NCBI GenBank assembly: GCA_036365145.1
Contig: JAEOAD010000015.1
Location: 12,517,501-12,581,500, forward strand
DNA length: 64,000 bases
Source of the DNA: Orientallactaga sibirica
Taxonomy: Eukaryota > Chordata > Mammalia > Rodentia > Dipodidae
Reading direction: 5' to 3'
Shown: one piece after another, positions 1 through 11,180 of the stretch
Position numbering within the stretch: position 1 is the first letter of the stretch
How the letters are laid out: each line of letters opens with the position of its first letter
The notes under the pieces: generated by a model
Seen by the model: the letters and a program-made list of their open reading frames with translations, nothing else
What the model was told of the DNA's origin: nothing
Databases searched by the model: none
Translations under genes and position numbers: made by a program

Positions 1-150
1 GTCTCACTTGACCACAAGGGGGCGCACGCATCTGGATTCCGTTTGCAGAGGCTGAGAGACTGCTGGAGCTCCCATCTCTATCTGTCTTCCTCTCCCTCTC
101 TCTTTGTCTCTCTCTGTGTCTCTCTCAAAAAAAAAAAAAAAAAAAAAAAA
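1..150 (+). repeat. B2-like tRNA-derived SINE, 3' part cut by window edge
   Basis: The 3' half of the common B2-like SINE: the segment ACAAGGGGGCGCACGCATCT, then TTTGCAGAGGCTG, a CT-rich stretch (about 75-125) and an A run at 127-150. The opening GTCTCACTTGACC matches the extra internal segment seen in the copy at 45646-45925, so both belong to the same structural variant. The head lies outside the window. Confidence 0.85.
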
Positions 151-2119
151 CAAATAGAATAAACCAGGCATGGAAATGTATTGGGGATACAGTGGGAGGC
201 AAAGGGAAAGAGAGAGAGTAAGTAGGAGTATGGGATAAAAATATATTTTATACATATATGAAATTGTCAGAAATCATTTTTTTATAAATCACAAAAAGTC
301 AAGATGCACCATTTTTCATCCAGCATGATGTCTTCAGGAGAGAAGAAAAGAAACAACCATCAAAAGCGATGAAATTATATACAGCTATACATTAATAGGT
401 GATTTCATCCCACTTTCTAATGTGATTGTTTGAAAGAATTTGATTGTGTAGTTCTATGATATGTATATTTTAGAAAAACACTATGTAGAGAATTCATTAG
501 CTCTGAATGACAGGTAGGATCTGTTGAAAAATAATCACCACAAACTTAACATTGTCATTAGAAAACACCACCTGATAGTCCCAAAGAGATTTCCCCAGCA
601 GTCACCTTGAGGCTTGCACAGCTTGGTCTAGAGACAGGAAGGAAGTAAGAGGAGAGATGGGAAGGGATGAGTGATAGTTGATAAGTTCAGAGGGAATGGT
701 CAAAACATCTCCTCTGCTCCCAGCCTGAGGCTTCCACATACTCCACTCACCAGCCAGCCCTCAGCTTCATTCCTCATACCTTTTTCTGTCATCATTCATT
801 CTCAAACAGCAGAAACAGGACATGTTGTGAGTTATCTCTCCAAGGAGCAGTCAGGTTAGTAAGAATCCTAGCACAAATTTAGACTAATGAAGATCAGAGG
901 ATAGAATTTCAGGGGCAGCATCTACTCATTCAACTACTCATGGAAAAGTCTGCTATGCACCAGGAATCTATTAGGTGAGTAGTGATGAAAACTTTTCCAG
1001 GAGCTTGAGATATGACAAAGGACAACATGGGCAAAACACATCTCCCCTTGCCCTTGCAGAGCCTGTATTCAGGACCTCAACCCTGTATGGACTAAGCTCT
1101 TTCTCTGTGAGCCTCATTTTAGGGTCCAGTAAAGAAATAATCAGTCATTTTTTTATGGTGTAATTTGTATTTAAAGAGTGGTCATGGTTAGATGAGATTA
1201 TCTGATTTGATAGAGGAGGGAAACCACAACTTTTATGGAATGATTGGAGACATTTTTAAACTGGTCTGATATTTCTTTGGTCATGGCTGGAGAAGCCAAA
1301 GTTCAAAACTGAACTATTCATGACTGGAAATCCAAAATGTTTTTCTAGGCAGGCAATTTGTTTAAGAGACTTTGCACACTCATTAAAGCTAGCACCAGAC
1401 TCTACACACCACACCCTCAAATCTGGCAGGGATCTCTGAGCCAGGCCCAGTAGGACCTGACCCTTGAAAATAATGCTGTTTAGGTTTTCTGATATAAAAA
1501 TGCCTGTCAAGCCAGACTTATTTGCCAAATTGTTCAACATGGGCATACTTAACCTATGGCCTTACTTACATAAATGATTTCATTCCGGAAGCAAAAAAAT
1601 AAATGGAAGCAGGCATGTTCTGTACATGTTAGCATATGTGTATTGTGTTTTGAGTGTATGTATATTTAAATACACAGACAGCACCTAACTTATGCTTATC
1701 TATTCATTGTTCCATGTGTCATAGGATCATGGGACCTGCTATATGTGAAGGGGGCATGTCCAGTGCTATGAGATACCTGCTAATAAAAATATACCTCTCA
1801 GCAGTCCAAAATAAATAGCTAGTGGAGGCAATTGAAGAATGCTTAGTGGTGAAGAGTGGATTGAGTAGGGAACAAAAAGGAGAGTGGTGATTCCTAAGAG
1901 GAAGTTAATCTACTTTCCTAAACAAGTGAGCAGCATTGGTGCTAACATCCACAGAAAGAGGGTGAATTGATGAAAAGGCCAAGAAAAGATCTGGGGTCCC
2001 TGGGATTCCCACCCTTTTGCCCTATTAAAACTTACTCAATGTCTCTTTTGACATTTTGTATTTTCACTGGGATAAAAAGTGGAGAAGGCAGGGCCAGGAT
2101 CTTATTAATCATCCCAGCT
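151..2119. other. Unique AT-rich sequence, no gene seen
   Basis: No repeat family, exon or RNA gene recognised. The open frames (up to 96 codons on the minus strand at 1256-1546) match nothing I know and look like chance frames. Confidence 0.6.
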
Positions 2120-2310
2120 ATTGTATAATGGTTTTGAAAGATAACACATGCCAGGCCCTTTGCTAATGATATATTGTCTCATGTTTTCAGTACTGCAATT
2201 GTGCCAATTTTTACTGATGAGCAAATAAAGAGAAAATTTTGAGAAACTCACTAAAGTTAGGAGGTATGTATTATCAGGCTACAATTCAGTTCTGAGTTCT
2301 AACCTCCTAC
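2120..2310 (+). repeat. MIR SINE (ancient)
   Basis: Follows the MIR order: GCCAGGCCCTTTGCTAATG, then a TCTCATG stretch, then TTTTTACTGATGAGCAAATAAAGAG and a loosely kept tail. Heavily diverged, as expected for this old mammalian family. Confidence 0.7.
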
Positions 2311-3472
2311 ATACCTCAGATACAAAAATGCACACAGTAAGGGATTAATAAATGATTGGATGTTGGCTGGGAATGATTATAGTAGTATATATAATAGCAA
2401 ACTAATCCATCTCCTTCACACTCTGAAATGCATGTTCTAAAGCTATGGAAGTATGCATTATAATCACAGCAGAAGAGATAGTCCATGTGAAGATAAGCAA
2501 GAACATTTCACTTGGTCAAGGATATATCTATATGGCTTGGGAATAAAAACAGCATTTACTTCCCAAAGCCTCTGTTTCCTCTTCTAGCAATTTCATTTCA
2601 CTCCCTGGAAGACCCAAAGGGATATATACAAGCAGAAGTGCTTCTTATGCTTCCACATAGGAGATGGCATCATGGTGAATGATTCTTGGTGTGCAGAACT
2701 AGTTCTATGCTCTTCTAACTTAACTACCCTGATGGTTGTCCATTGCTTTCTGATACTAATCAATTCAAACAACACCACCTTCATTTTAACTAGAATGCAA
2801 TATGTTCATAGAGTGTACAGCAAAGAGGAGTTGGAAAATATTGGCAGTTCAGATGGAAAGTAGTAGATCTGAATCACCATCCCCTTCAAATGATCAAACT
2901 GCTCTCTCCTGGGCCTCCTAGGCCTCTCCCAGAACTCCTCTAAGGACTTCACAGTCTCTTAATAACACAGGGCATGCAGTCCCTCCAACACAGCAAGCTC
3001 TCACAGACCTCTGATCTCTCTCACTTATGGCTGTGTCACTAATGCCCCTTTGCTCCCTTGTTTTTGAGCTCACTTCATGAGTCATTACTGTGAGGAAGCT
3101 TTCTCCTTGGTGGTTGCACATCATTTGTACCATTACCCAGTTCCTGAGCATATTGATTTTATAGTCTCTCAATGACAGGAATCCTGCTTCTCTCCTCATG
3201 CTTTTCCCAGTGTCTGGCATGAGGCCTAGCATTCTGGAGGCGTATGGTGAATTTCCAGTCACTTGACCTGCAATGATATCTGTCTACACTTCCTTGTATG
3301 GTCAGGACAAAATAAAGACCATCTAAACTGATGCTGTAAAAATACCCTATACTTAAAAGTTTATTTTCAAAATATTTCTCTAGCATTTATTTTCTCTTCT
3401 ATTTGTCTCATAATTAACCCCAAAGTCTGAACAATTTTCTTAGTTGCCATTTCGGATGCTACACTCACTCTC
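2311..3472. other. Mostly unique; possible weak L2 remnant at 2900-3260
   Basis: Nothing clear. About 3110-3250 (TGCTTTTCCCAGTGTCTGGCATGAGG) resembles the 3' end of an L2 LINE but is too degraded to assign. The 114-codon minus frame at 2918-3262 lies in it and is not a gene. Confidence 0.4.
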
Positions 3473-3812
3473 TGGTGCTATGAATGCAAAATGTCCCACA
3501 TGTCCTCATGTTTGAACTCTTGATCTCCAGCAAAGCAGAGCCATTTGAGAAGGTCGTAAAACCTTTAGGAAGTGAAACCCTGCTGGAGTAAGTGTGTCAT
3601 TTGGAGGCAGACCTTGGGTTTTATACTAGTCTGGCTTGTTCTCTCTGCTTCCTACCTGCTAGGGGAATGCTTCCTGCACTGGCTGAACATGTCTTCCCCA
3701 TCATGATGGACTCTACCTTGTGGAACTATAAGCCACATTAAATTTGCTTCTTTCCATAAGTTGTTTCTGGTTGGGTATTTCATCTCAGCAATGGAAAAGA
3801 AATTGATATGCA
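3473..3812 (+). mobile_element. MT-like ERVL-MaLR solo LTR
   Basis: Shows the MaLR LTR pattern: a GAATGCAAAATGTCCCACAT start, GGAGTAAGTGTGTCATTTGG in the middle, the ATGATGGACTCTACC box, an AATTAAA-type poly(A) region near 3740, and the end GGGTATTTCATCTCAGCAATG followed by AAATTGATATGCA. No internal region adjoins it, so it is a solo LTR. It can carry a promoter and poly(A) signal, but nothing shows use here. Confidence 0.75.
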
Positions 3813-3845
3813 CTATAAATGTGTCAAAGATAAGACATTTCTTTC

Positions 3846-3940
3846 AGCTCAAAAATATTTAATGAATGAGTGACTCAAAAATGTTTAATGAATGAGTGAA
3901 TAAATATATGAATGAATATAAGACAGAGTGAATGAGCCAT
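3846..3940 (+). repeat. Local tandem duplication with TGAATGAA-type tail
   Basis: Two adjacent units of about 26 bp share TCAAAAAT(A/G)TTTAATGAATGAGTGA, followed by more TGAA-like repeats. The TGAATGAA motif resembles the L2 3' terminus, but no L2 body is attached. Confidence 0.55.
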
Positions 3941-5249
3941 TTTGCTATTACCTCACAGAAAAGAACAGAGTGCTTAAGACATAATGCTTTGTCAGTTAAT
4001 GAGTTCTGAATAAACAAGTGATGCCTGTCTTACTATTTTTCTAACTTCACTAACTAGAAAAGCTATAGCATATAACTATTTGAAGATCTTTGCTTGATAA
4101 CTGAGAAAAAACATTTAGATTAAAGAATTGTCAAGTGAAAATTGGATGCATTTTTCATATTTAAGACTTTTCACAATGTTAAGTACAAAAATATCTTCCA
4201 AATGTTCACATTTCTAAGTATAAAGATACTAGAGAGAGAAAAAAAAACATCATTAAAAGAATCCAGTGGCTTTTTAATCTGAGATTTTTGTGGTTATATA
4301 TGAGGTGAGATAATATTTGGCGATGATCATGATAGAGTTCCTACCACTGAGACATTTAATCAAGAGCGTATTCAGATGTATAGTGCTTATTATAGCAATG
4401 ACAGAAATATTGCACTATGCTAAGTGTCCACATATTGTGCCATATATTCTAAAAGCATTCCTTCCAACCAACTTTCCTCTTCCCAAGTGCCCAATTAGAG
4501 CTCATTAGAGTCAGTGATGTAGAGCCTTCTCTGTGATGTTTTCTGTATAGATTAGGCCGTAAGGACCAAATGCAGCCAGAAGAGTTCACCTACCATTGCT
4601 TTATCCAGACAAAACAAAGCAGTTCACTCTTCCAGGAAATTCATGATTGGATTTTGTTTGGGAAAAGTAGGCTCTTCCAACCTGAGCCTAGTTGGCTGAA
4701 CAACACTTCACTCTCCCACTGGGGATCATAAACTGAGAATTATAAGTGGGGGTCTTTGAGGAACCCAGGTTAAAGGTGAAGCTAAGACAGGGCCTGATGC
4801 CTATGCATCTGCATCAGAAATGTTGAACCTCCAGACTTCTCAAAATGTACCATACATGTCCCAAAGCCCAAGGCACATGACCCAGTTTCTTGGAGTTAAT
4901 GTTTGAGCACAGAAAACACTAACAGCTAATGATCCATAACCCTATAAGCTTATGTTAAACTACAATGGAAGCAAATCAAAACAGACAAATTTCAAAAACA
5001 AGACTATCAATAAGAATGCATTCCTCAATTCTGATTAATTTCAATACAAATTAAGATTTACAAAAGAATAATGCAGAACTCATTGACAATAAAATACTAA
5101 TAAATTGTTGATATGGTTTCTCATCCTTTTTACCACTAGCCAAAAAGTTTGAAAGAGTGGGCAATATTTTTCAGTGTAGAAAAATGGGCTATTTTAATGT
5201 TGCTGGTGCATGTTGCATGGAGACATAAACAGGAAAAAAACTTAACCAA
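3941..5249. other. Unique AT-rich sequence, no gene seen
   Basis: No recognisable repeat, exon or RNA gene. The longest frames (about 60-70 codons) have no recognisable similarity. Confidence 0.6.
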
Positions 5250-5448
5250 AGGCTGGAGAGATGTCTTAGCATTGAAGGTGCTTGCTAGCAAAGCCAAAAG
5301 ACCCAGGCTCAATTCCCCAGTACCCACATAAAGCCAGACACCCAAGGTGGTGCATGCATATGTAACTTGTTTGCAGTGGTTAGAGACCTGGTGTACCCAT
5401 TCTCCTCTCTCTGTCTCTCTTGCATAATAAAATATTTAAAAAAAAATA
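5250..5448 (+). repeat. B2-like SINE, near full length
   Basis: Head GGCTGGAGAGATGTCTTAGC (pol III A-box region), a B-box-like CTCAATTCCCC segment, the AAAGCCAGACACCC body, a CTCCTCTCTCTG stretch and an AATAAAATATTT-A tail. First of two head-to-tail copies. Confidence 0.9.
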
Positions 5449-5525
5449 ATCAAAGAGAGACAGAAGGAATGACCCTAGATTCATTGTCAGAACAATCATC
5501 CAAACAGGCACTTAATAACAACTGG

Positions 5526-5765
5526 TGGGGCCTGGATGGCTTAGCAGTTAAGTGCTTGCCTGTGAAGCCTAAAGACTCCAGTTCGAGGCTTGATTCCCTG
5601 GGACCCACGTAAGCCAGATGCACAAGGTGGTGCATGCATCTGGAGTTATTTGCAGTGGCTGGAGGCCCTGGCACACCCATTCTCTCTCTATCTATCTGCC
5701 TCTCTCCCTCTCTCTCTCTCTCTGTCTTTTGCTCTGAAATAAATAAAAAATTTTAAAAAAAAATA
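5526..5765 (+). repeat. B2-like SINE, near full length
   Basis: GGGGCCTGGATGGCTTAGCAG head, GTTCGAGGCTTGATTCCC B box, AAGCCAGATGCACAAGGTGG body, TTTGCAGTGGCTGGAGG, a CT-rich stretch at about 5680-5730 and an AAATAAATAAA tail. It is closer to the apparent consensus than its neighbour at 5250 and has the same orientation. Confidence 0.92.
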
Positions 5766-6984
5766 ACAACAGGTTAACCAATCCCATCATCTCCTTTCCA
5801 TTATTTTTTTCTTTCCTCTCTTATCTTTCCTTCACCATGCCCAGCAGCAGAAGTAGTAGCAATACAAATTCTTCCCACTGATTCACCAGGAAGGGACCAG
5901 TGTTGGGAAATTCAAATCTGGTTTATGTGGTTGGAGAAGCTTTGAGAATTATAGGGGCTCTTGATTGTTACATATGTACTGATTGATCACTTAATATTTT
6001 ATTATTTTTTCTTTTAATATAGTTTTCTGTTCTCTCACTCAAACACATATCAATTTATAAGGAGTTGTTTAATTTTTGTAATCTATCATATTCCTAATTA
6101 ATTTCATTTTATTAGATGGATAATAATTTTAGAGCAGCAAGATCCAATTTGTTTGAAAGACAAACAATTACTTTTGTAAAATCAGGTATCCTGGAAATGC
6201 TTCTTAACTGGCCACACTATTTAATTTACCATAATTTTCTTTAGTGAGAGAGTGAGATTGAGGATAGAGAATAAAGGAAGGACAGGATTGCAGATTTAAG
6301 ATGTATAAGTATCCAGTGTAGGCTCAAAAGCTTGCATACACATCCCTGCTTGGTTTCCATCTAAAGGGGAGAAGTTCAAGGAGGTGCAGAAAAATTTGAT
6401 GACAAGCTAGAAAACAGTAGTCTGTTTCTGAATTTTCCTGACATACAAAGCCTATAAACAACTTTGTTTCATGGTTATTACTTTCTAAATTTCTTTTGTA
6501 TTTTAATAAAGTAAAAATAAAATAATTATATGTACTTTGATATGCATTGAATCCATATTAAAATAGAAAAATGAACTGAAATGAAGAAAACAAATTAGAT
6601 GCCTAACAATAAGAAATGATGGCACAATGAAAAATCATTAAGGGTCTTAAATCTGAAGAAATTATAATAAAGTGAAAAATATCTCTGTGGAAATGACAAT
6701 TGAAATTTATAAATATTATGTGGTCATAGTTCAGTAGAAATGCAAAGCCATAAATCAATTCATTAGGAAAACAAAGACTGAAGAACAATTTACCAAATGT
6801 TTACTGTATTTGGCTCACAATGATGATTTGGAATAATTTTCCCCACTTTCGATATTGTTTTCATTGGCTAATGTTTTTGTTTTTCCACCCAGTGGAATAT
6901 ATCAACATATCTTCAATATCAATTGAAACAGTTGAAAGAAATTATTTTTATAAAAGAAACACATGACTCTTTCCCATTTAAGTC
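5766..6984. other. Unique, very AT-rich sequence
   Basis: No repeat or gene recognised. Many short A and T tracts; frames are short. Confidence 0.55.
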
Positions 6985-7407
6985 ATCTTGTTTTGGGGCA
7001 TTCCCATGGTAAACTTCCTTTTAATCCTATTATCACAGAATAGGTCCCAAAGTGTCCAACAATCCACAACAGCCAAGTAAGAAAGGAATGGAGGGAAGGA
7101 GAAAAAAAGGAGGGAAGGAAGAAAGAAATGAAGGAGAGGGAGAAAAAGAATAAAAGGAGAATATTACATTTTCTTACCAATTGATTAGCAATAGAAAAGC
7201 TGAGCAAGAAAATGGGAACCCACACCCAAGGCATGGGCACAAGACTGCCTGCATCAGCAGTGCCACTGGACTAATAAACCTCAAGGTCCACCCCTAGTGA
7301 CACACCTCCTCCAAGGATACACGTTCTGAAGGTGCTGAGGATCCAGTATAAGACCTGATCACAAAGAAATGAAGATATGAGGGACATTTTACCTTCAAAC
7401 TACCACA
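6985..7407 (-). mobile_element. MaLR-type LTR, partial
   Basis: Read on the minus strand, it starts at the right end with a TGTGGTAGTTTGAAGGTAAA start, then TGTCCCTCATA and GGAGGTGTGTCACTAGGGG, then a segment with GCAGTCTTGTGCCCATGCC followed by a long TC-rich tract. That distinctive middle segment is shared with 11181-11566 in the opposite orientation. The left boundary (6985-7080) is uncertain. Confidence 0.65.
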
Positions 7408-7549
7408 GCATGCTGTAATTCTCCCTCCTTTTTATTCTCAATCTACCTATGTCATCTTTGTCATTTTTAACAGTAAGTTTCATATATTACACTCACATAT
7501 CTAGATGAGTGTATGTTCTAATATTTGAAATAAAGTTTATATATATATG

Positions 7550-7587
<38 letters not shown>

Positions 7588-7916
7588 CACTCATATACTC
7601 ACACATATGTGTTTGTACTGTTGTTATTTTTAATTGTTTATAAAAATTATTAATAATAAATACTTCACATATATGACCTTCTATTTTCTACTGCTTGTTT
7701 TCTCTATTTGAATTTTCTGTTTTTTGTTTTGTATTACTCTCAGTGAAGTATTTGTGTCATTTCTTCTTATTTTACTTACATTGTGTTTGTGAGTTCATCA
7801 CTCTGTTTCTTTCTTGTTATTACTTTATCATATGTACATGATACATCAGTCTACCAATAATGCCATTAGTGTGCCTTTGAATGAAATACTGAAAAATTAC
7901 TCCCATGCATGTTCCT
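7408..7916. repeat. Unique flank with TA/TG microsatellite at 7537-7590
   Basis: A run of TA dinucleotides interrupted by TGTA units, followed by ACACTCATATACTCACACATA. The rest of the interval is AT-rich with no identified element. Confidence 0.7.
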
Positions 7917-8510
7917 TTATACTCTCAACTTTAAATAATCAACATCCCTAATCATCAGGGAAATGCAAATTAAAACAACTATGAGATTGCACCTTACCCC
8001 AGTAAGGATTGTTAACATTAAAAAAACAATGAAAACAAATGCTGGCAAGGCTGTGGAGAAATACGAACAAGCTTCCATTGCTGGTGGGAATGTAAAATGG
8101 TTCAACCATTATGGAAAGCTATATGGATACTCCTGAAAAGGATGACCATAGACCTACCAACAGATCCAGTTATTCCCTTATTAGGCATTTACCCTAAAAG
8201 CTCCAAGCCTCAGACCAGAGAGATTTGCTCAACCATGTTTATAGCTGCTCAATTCATAATAGTGAAGAGCTGGAATCAACCCAGATGTCCATCACTAGAT
8301 GAATGGATAACAAAGATGTGGTATATCTATACTATGGGATTCTATGTAGCAGTAAGGAAAGATGAAATAATGAAATTTGAAAAAAAAATGGTCAAACATG
8401 GAACAGATCATCCTCAGTGAGCTCACCCAATCACAAAAAGATAATCATTGCATGGTCTCGTTTATCTGTCAAAGACAATATACATGTGTGAAACACATAT
8501 TTTAATCCTT
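7917..8510 (+). pseudogene. LINE-1 ORF2 3' end, 5'-truncated
   Basis: Corresponds to the C-terminal part of the L1 reverse transcriptase/endonuclease protein plus the start of the 3'UTR. The DNA has GGAAATGCAAATTAAAACAA and GCTGGTGGGAATGTAAAATGG. The frame 8097-8420 (107 codons) reads VQPLWKAIW, DPVIPLLGIYPK, MFIAAQFIIVKSWNQPRCPS and MWYIYTM, the well-known order of the L1 ORF2p tail. Endonuclease and reverse transcriptase domains are missing and the region before 8097 is broken by stops, so this is a dead fragment. After 8460, TGTCAAAGACAATATACATG matches the 3'UTR copy at 15925. Confidence 0.9.
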
Positions 8511-8616
8511 TATTAAATCATCAAATATATAATTTAAGAATCTCATGAGGAGAATAATTTATTTTTTACTGTTTTTAATTGTCCTTCATAAAGTTTAAAA
8601 CCTTTCTACTGTCATC

Positions 8617-8740
8617 TGACTCCAGCTCAGGCTGATCTGAAATTCACTATGTAGTCTCAGGGTGCCCTTGAACTCATAGCAGTCCTCCTACCTTTGCCTC
8701 CAGAATGCTGGAATTAAAGGCTTGCACCACCATGCCTAGC
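8617..8740 (-). repeat. B1-like SINE (7SL-derived)
   Basis: Reverse complement of B1: CAGGCTGATCTGAAATTCAC, TGTAGTCTCAGGGTG, CTCCTACCTTTGCCTCC, GCACCACCATGCCTAGC. Several substitutions; no clear A tail remains. Confidence 0.85.
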
Positions 8741-9040
8741 TTTCTCTAGTCATTCTTTAAGAGGTGTTCACCTAGAGACAAATTGCCTTTCTTTGAGACT
8801 ATCTTTATAGTCCATTTATTCTTCAAAGGTACTTTCAGCAGATACAGAATAACATGACAATTTTTTTTTTCAGTCCTTGAAATATGTGTTGCTTCTGGCT
8901 GTTTTCATAGTTTCTAAAGGGAAATTTTATCTCATTAGAATTGTTATTCTTTTTCTCTGACTATACTTAAGTTTATTTTTTTTAATTTCATATATATACT
9001 TATGATATCTATCATGACTTCTTTATTTTATCCTGTTTTT

Positions 9041-9280
9041 AGACAGAAAGCAAGAACGAGAGAGAGAGAGAGAGAGAGGAATGGAAAGAGAGAATTGGTA
9101 TGCCAGGGACTCAGCCATTGAAATTGAATTGCAGACACTGACCCCACCTAGTGGGCATGTGCAACCTTGTGCTTGCCTCACTTTTGTGCATCTGGCTTAT
9201 GTGGGATCTGGAGAGAGATAGAACGTGGGTCTTTAGGTTTCGCAGGCAAGTGTCTTAACTCCTAAGCCATCTTCCAGCCC
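9041..9280 (-). repeat. B2-like SINE, long variant with internal insert
   Basis: Ends at right with CTAAGCCATCTTCCAGCCC (reverse of the head). Contains an extra internal block, CACCTAGTGGGCATGTGCAA plus CTTGTGCTTGCCTCAC, absent from ordinary copies and shared with 39620-39890. A (GA)n stretch at 9058-9078 is the CT-rich 3' region read in reverse. Confidence 0.85.
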
Positions 9281-9289
9281 TAATTTTTT

Positions 9290-9830
9290 AAACTTTTTTT
9301 ATAAGTTATGTATATAGTGTGCATACAGCCATGATGATACCATCGTTAGCCTTCTCCCTGTCCCCCCCCCGTGGATATTGTGGGTCTTGCTTTATGGGGT
9401 AGCCATCAGTTATAGGGGAGAGACAATGTCTCTGTGCACAATGACCCAACTCATGGTTCTAACAATCTTTCCCCCACTTCTTCCATGAATTTCCCCGAGC
9501 CATTTGGATTCATTTTAGGTCTATTTCAGTGATGAGGTCTTGGGAATCTCTGTATATCTCATGTGGTAGGATTTGAGTGCTCTCTGTGTCTATCTCTTGC
9601 ACCCTGTGCTGATACCAGATTCCCTGAGAAAGCAGCACTCTTGCTCATTTCACCAATTACTCTATGGTTTCAGCTTGGGCCCTGGTGAGGTGCAATGGGC
9701 TGATTCCTCAGGTTCTGCATCCATCTGAAAAGAGAAGCAAATTCTCCAACGGAGAGTGAGGTCAGTGCACAATACATGGATAACCATTATTATTTTAGAG
9801 AGAATTTAATAGGTGTAGGAATTTTATCCT
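9290..9830 (-). mobile_element. L1 3'UTR-type repeat, copy 1
   Basis: Homologous to 20850-21330 (same strand) and 26650-27060 (opposite strand). Shared landmarks include the stretch around TTCAGTGATGAGGTCTTGGG, TAGGATTTGAGTGCTCTC and the end block AAATTCTCCAACGGAGAGTGA...AACCATTATTATTTTAG. The T-rich left edge marks its 3' end, giving minus orientation. Assignment to L1 rests on linkage with 15925-16330 and 21330-21995. Confidence 0.65.
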
Positions 9831-11180
9831 TTTAAATTTACTTAGGTTCTTTAAAATGTGGTTTTAGGTCCTTAACTAAACCGAGAAGTTGCTAGTCACT
9901 ACTTTTCTGTGTACTTTTGGCTCCTCTTCCTTCCTTTGTTCAAAACACTAATGACTCAAAGCTGAATTTTCTCAATGTCCTTCAGGTATCTGATGCTCTG
10001 TTCATATGTTTTCATTGTATTTTTCTCTATTGTGAAGAATAGCTAAGTTTTATTACTCTCTCCTTGTTTCCTAATTCTATGCTATGCTGTTTTAGCTTCA
10101 TTATACTATTAAACCTATCCATAATATTTTATTTAGTTCCCTAATTTATATTTTATTTTATTTTTTGTCAAAATTTAAAAATGTATATCTAATTTGATTC
10201 AATGGAATTTGGGATTATTTTTGTTAAAACAATTTTTCATGGTTACCTTTAAATATTATGAGATTGTTTTTATGTCTTAGACTCTTATTAGTCATTTATT
10301 TTTCTCATTCAACTTAGCATTTTTTCTTGGCTTTTATTTATTTATAAAAATGATTTTAAAATGTATCCAGAACATTTGTAATATTATGTTAAGAGATTCC
10401 TGGGTTAACTTTATATTTATATTTTTTTCAGGGAGCCACAGAATCCATTGGGTTTGTCATATAAATTCTAGCTTATTTTTTCTGAGCTATACGTCTAGTG
10501 AACATTTAGGTTTCTGGGCCCTTGTAATGCTACTCTTGTTTGTTTTGTCCTGTCTCTATTCAAATGCCTTCTGGGTCCATAATGGTGTTGCCTATATGAC
10601 TAAAAGGTGCTTCCTTGTCACCCTTTGAAGTTATATGATGGGTGCATGGATATCAGACATAGAGAGCTACCATTTCCCTTAGCCTGTCCCTGACTAACAG
10701 ATAATTGTGGTTTCCCACATTATATATGCTGGTACTGCTGGGGAGGAAAGTGCCGATTAAGATTACCTTCTGTCACTCAGTAGAGGAACAATTATCACTG
10801 GATCTGGGTGATTCTACCAATCAATAGAAGGTGAGACCAATCAATGTGAAGCTTGAACTCCCTTTGTAGTTGGATTCAGAGACAGGAGCTATGGGTCTAA
10901 GCAGGTCTCTGCAGTTGTTTGGAGGACTACACTCTGGGAAGGTCTGATCCAATATCCACTATGGGATAGACATATCTGCCTGATGCTTCTCTGTATAGCT
11001 AGGACATGGATCTGTTTGCCCAGCACCTTTTACTGCCATAGCTGTGGCCTTCTGCCTTCATTAATGCTAGCACGATTGGGTTATGTCAGTCTCTCTCTCC
11101 CAGTGAAGATGTTGCTGGAAAACATCTGGCTTGCTGTTCACAACTGCTGTGAGCTAAAGAGGAGTTCTTTCCCAAGATCC
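9831..11180. other. T-rich, unassigned; possibly an old minus-strand LINE
   Basis: 9831-10640 is strongly T-rich on the plus strand, as in decayed minus-strand L1, but no diagnostic L1 motif was found. 10640-11180 is less biased in composition and matches nothing I recognise. The 92-codon (10350) and 132-codon (10983) frames look like chance; the latter runs into an LTR. Confidence 0.4.

Noticed and set aside
8097..8420. Possible single-exon gene (107 codons)
   Set aside because: It is the C-terminal tail of L1 ORF2 in a truncated element.
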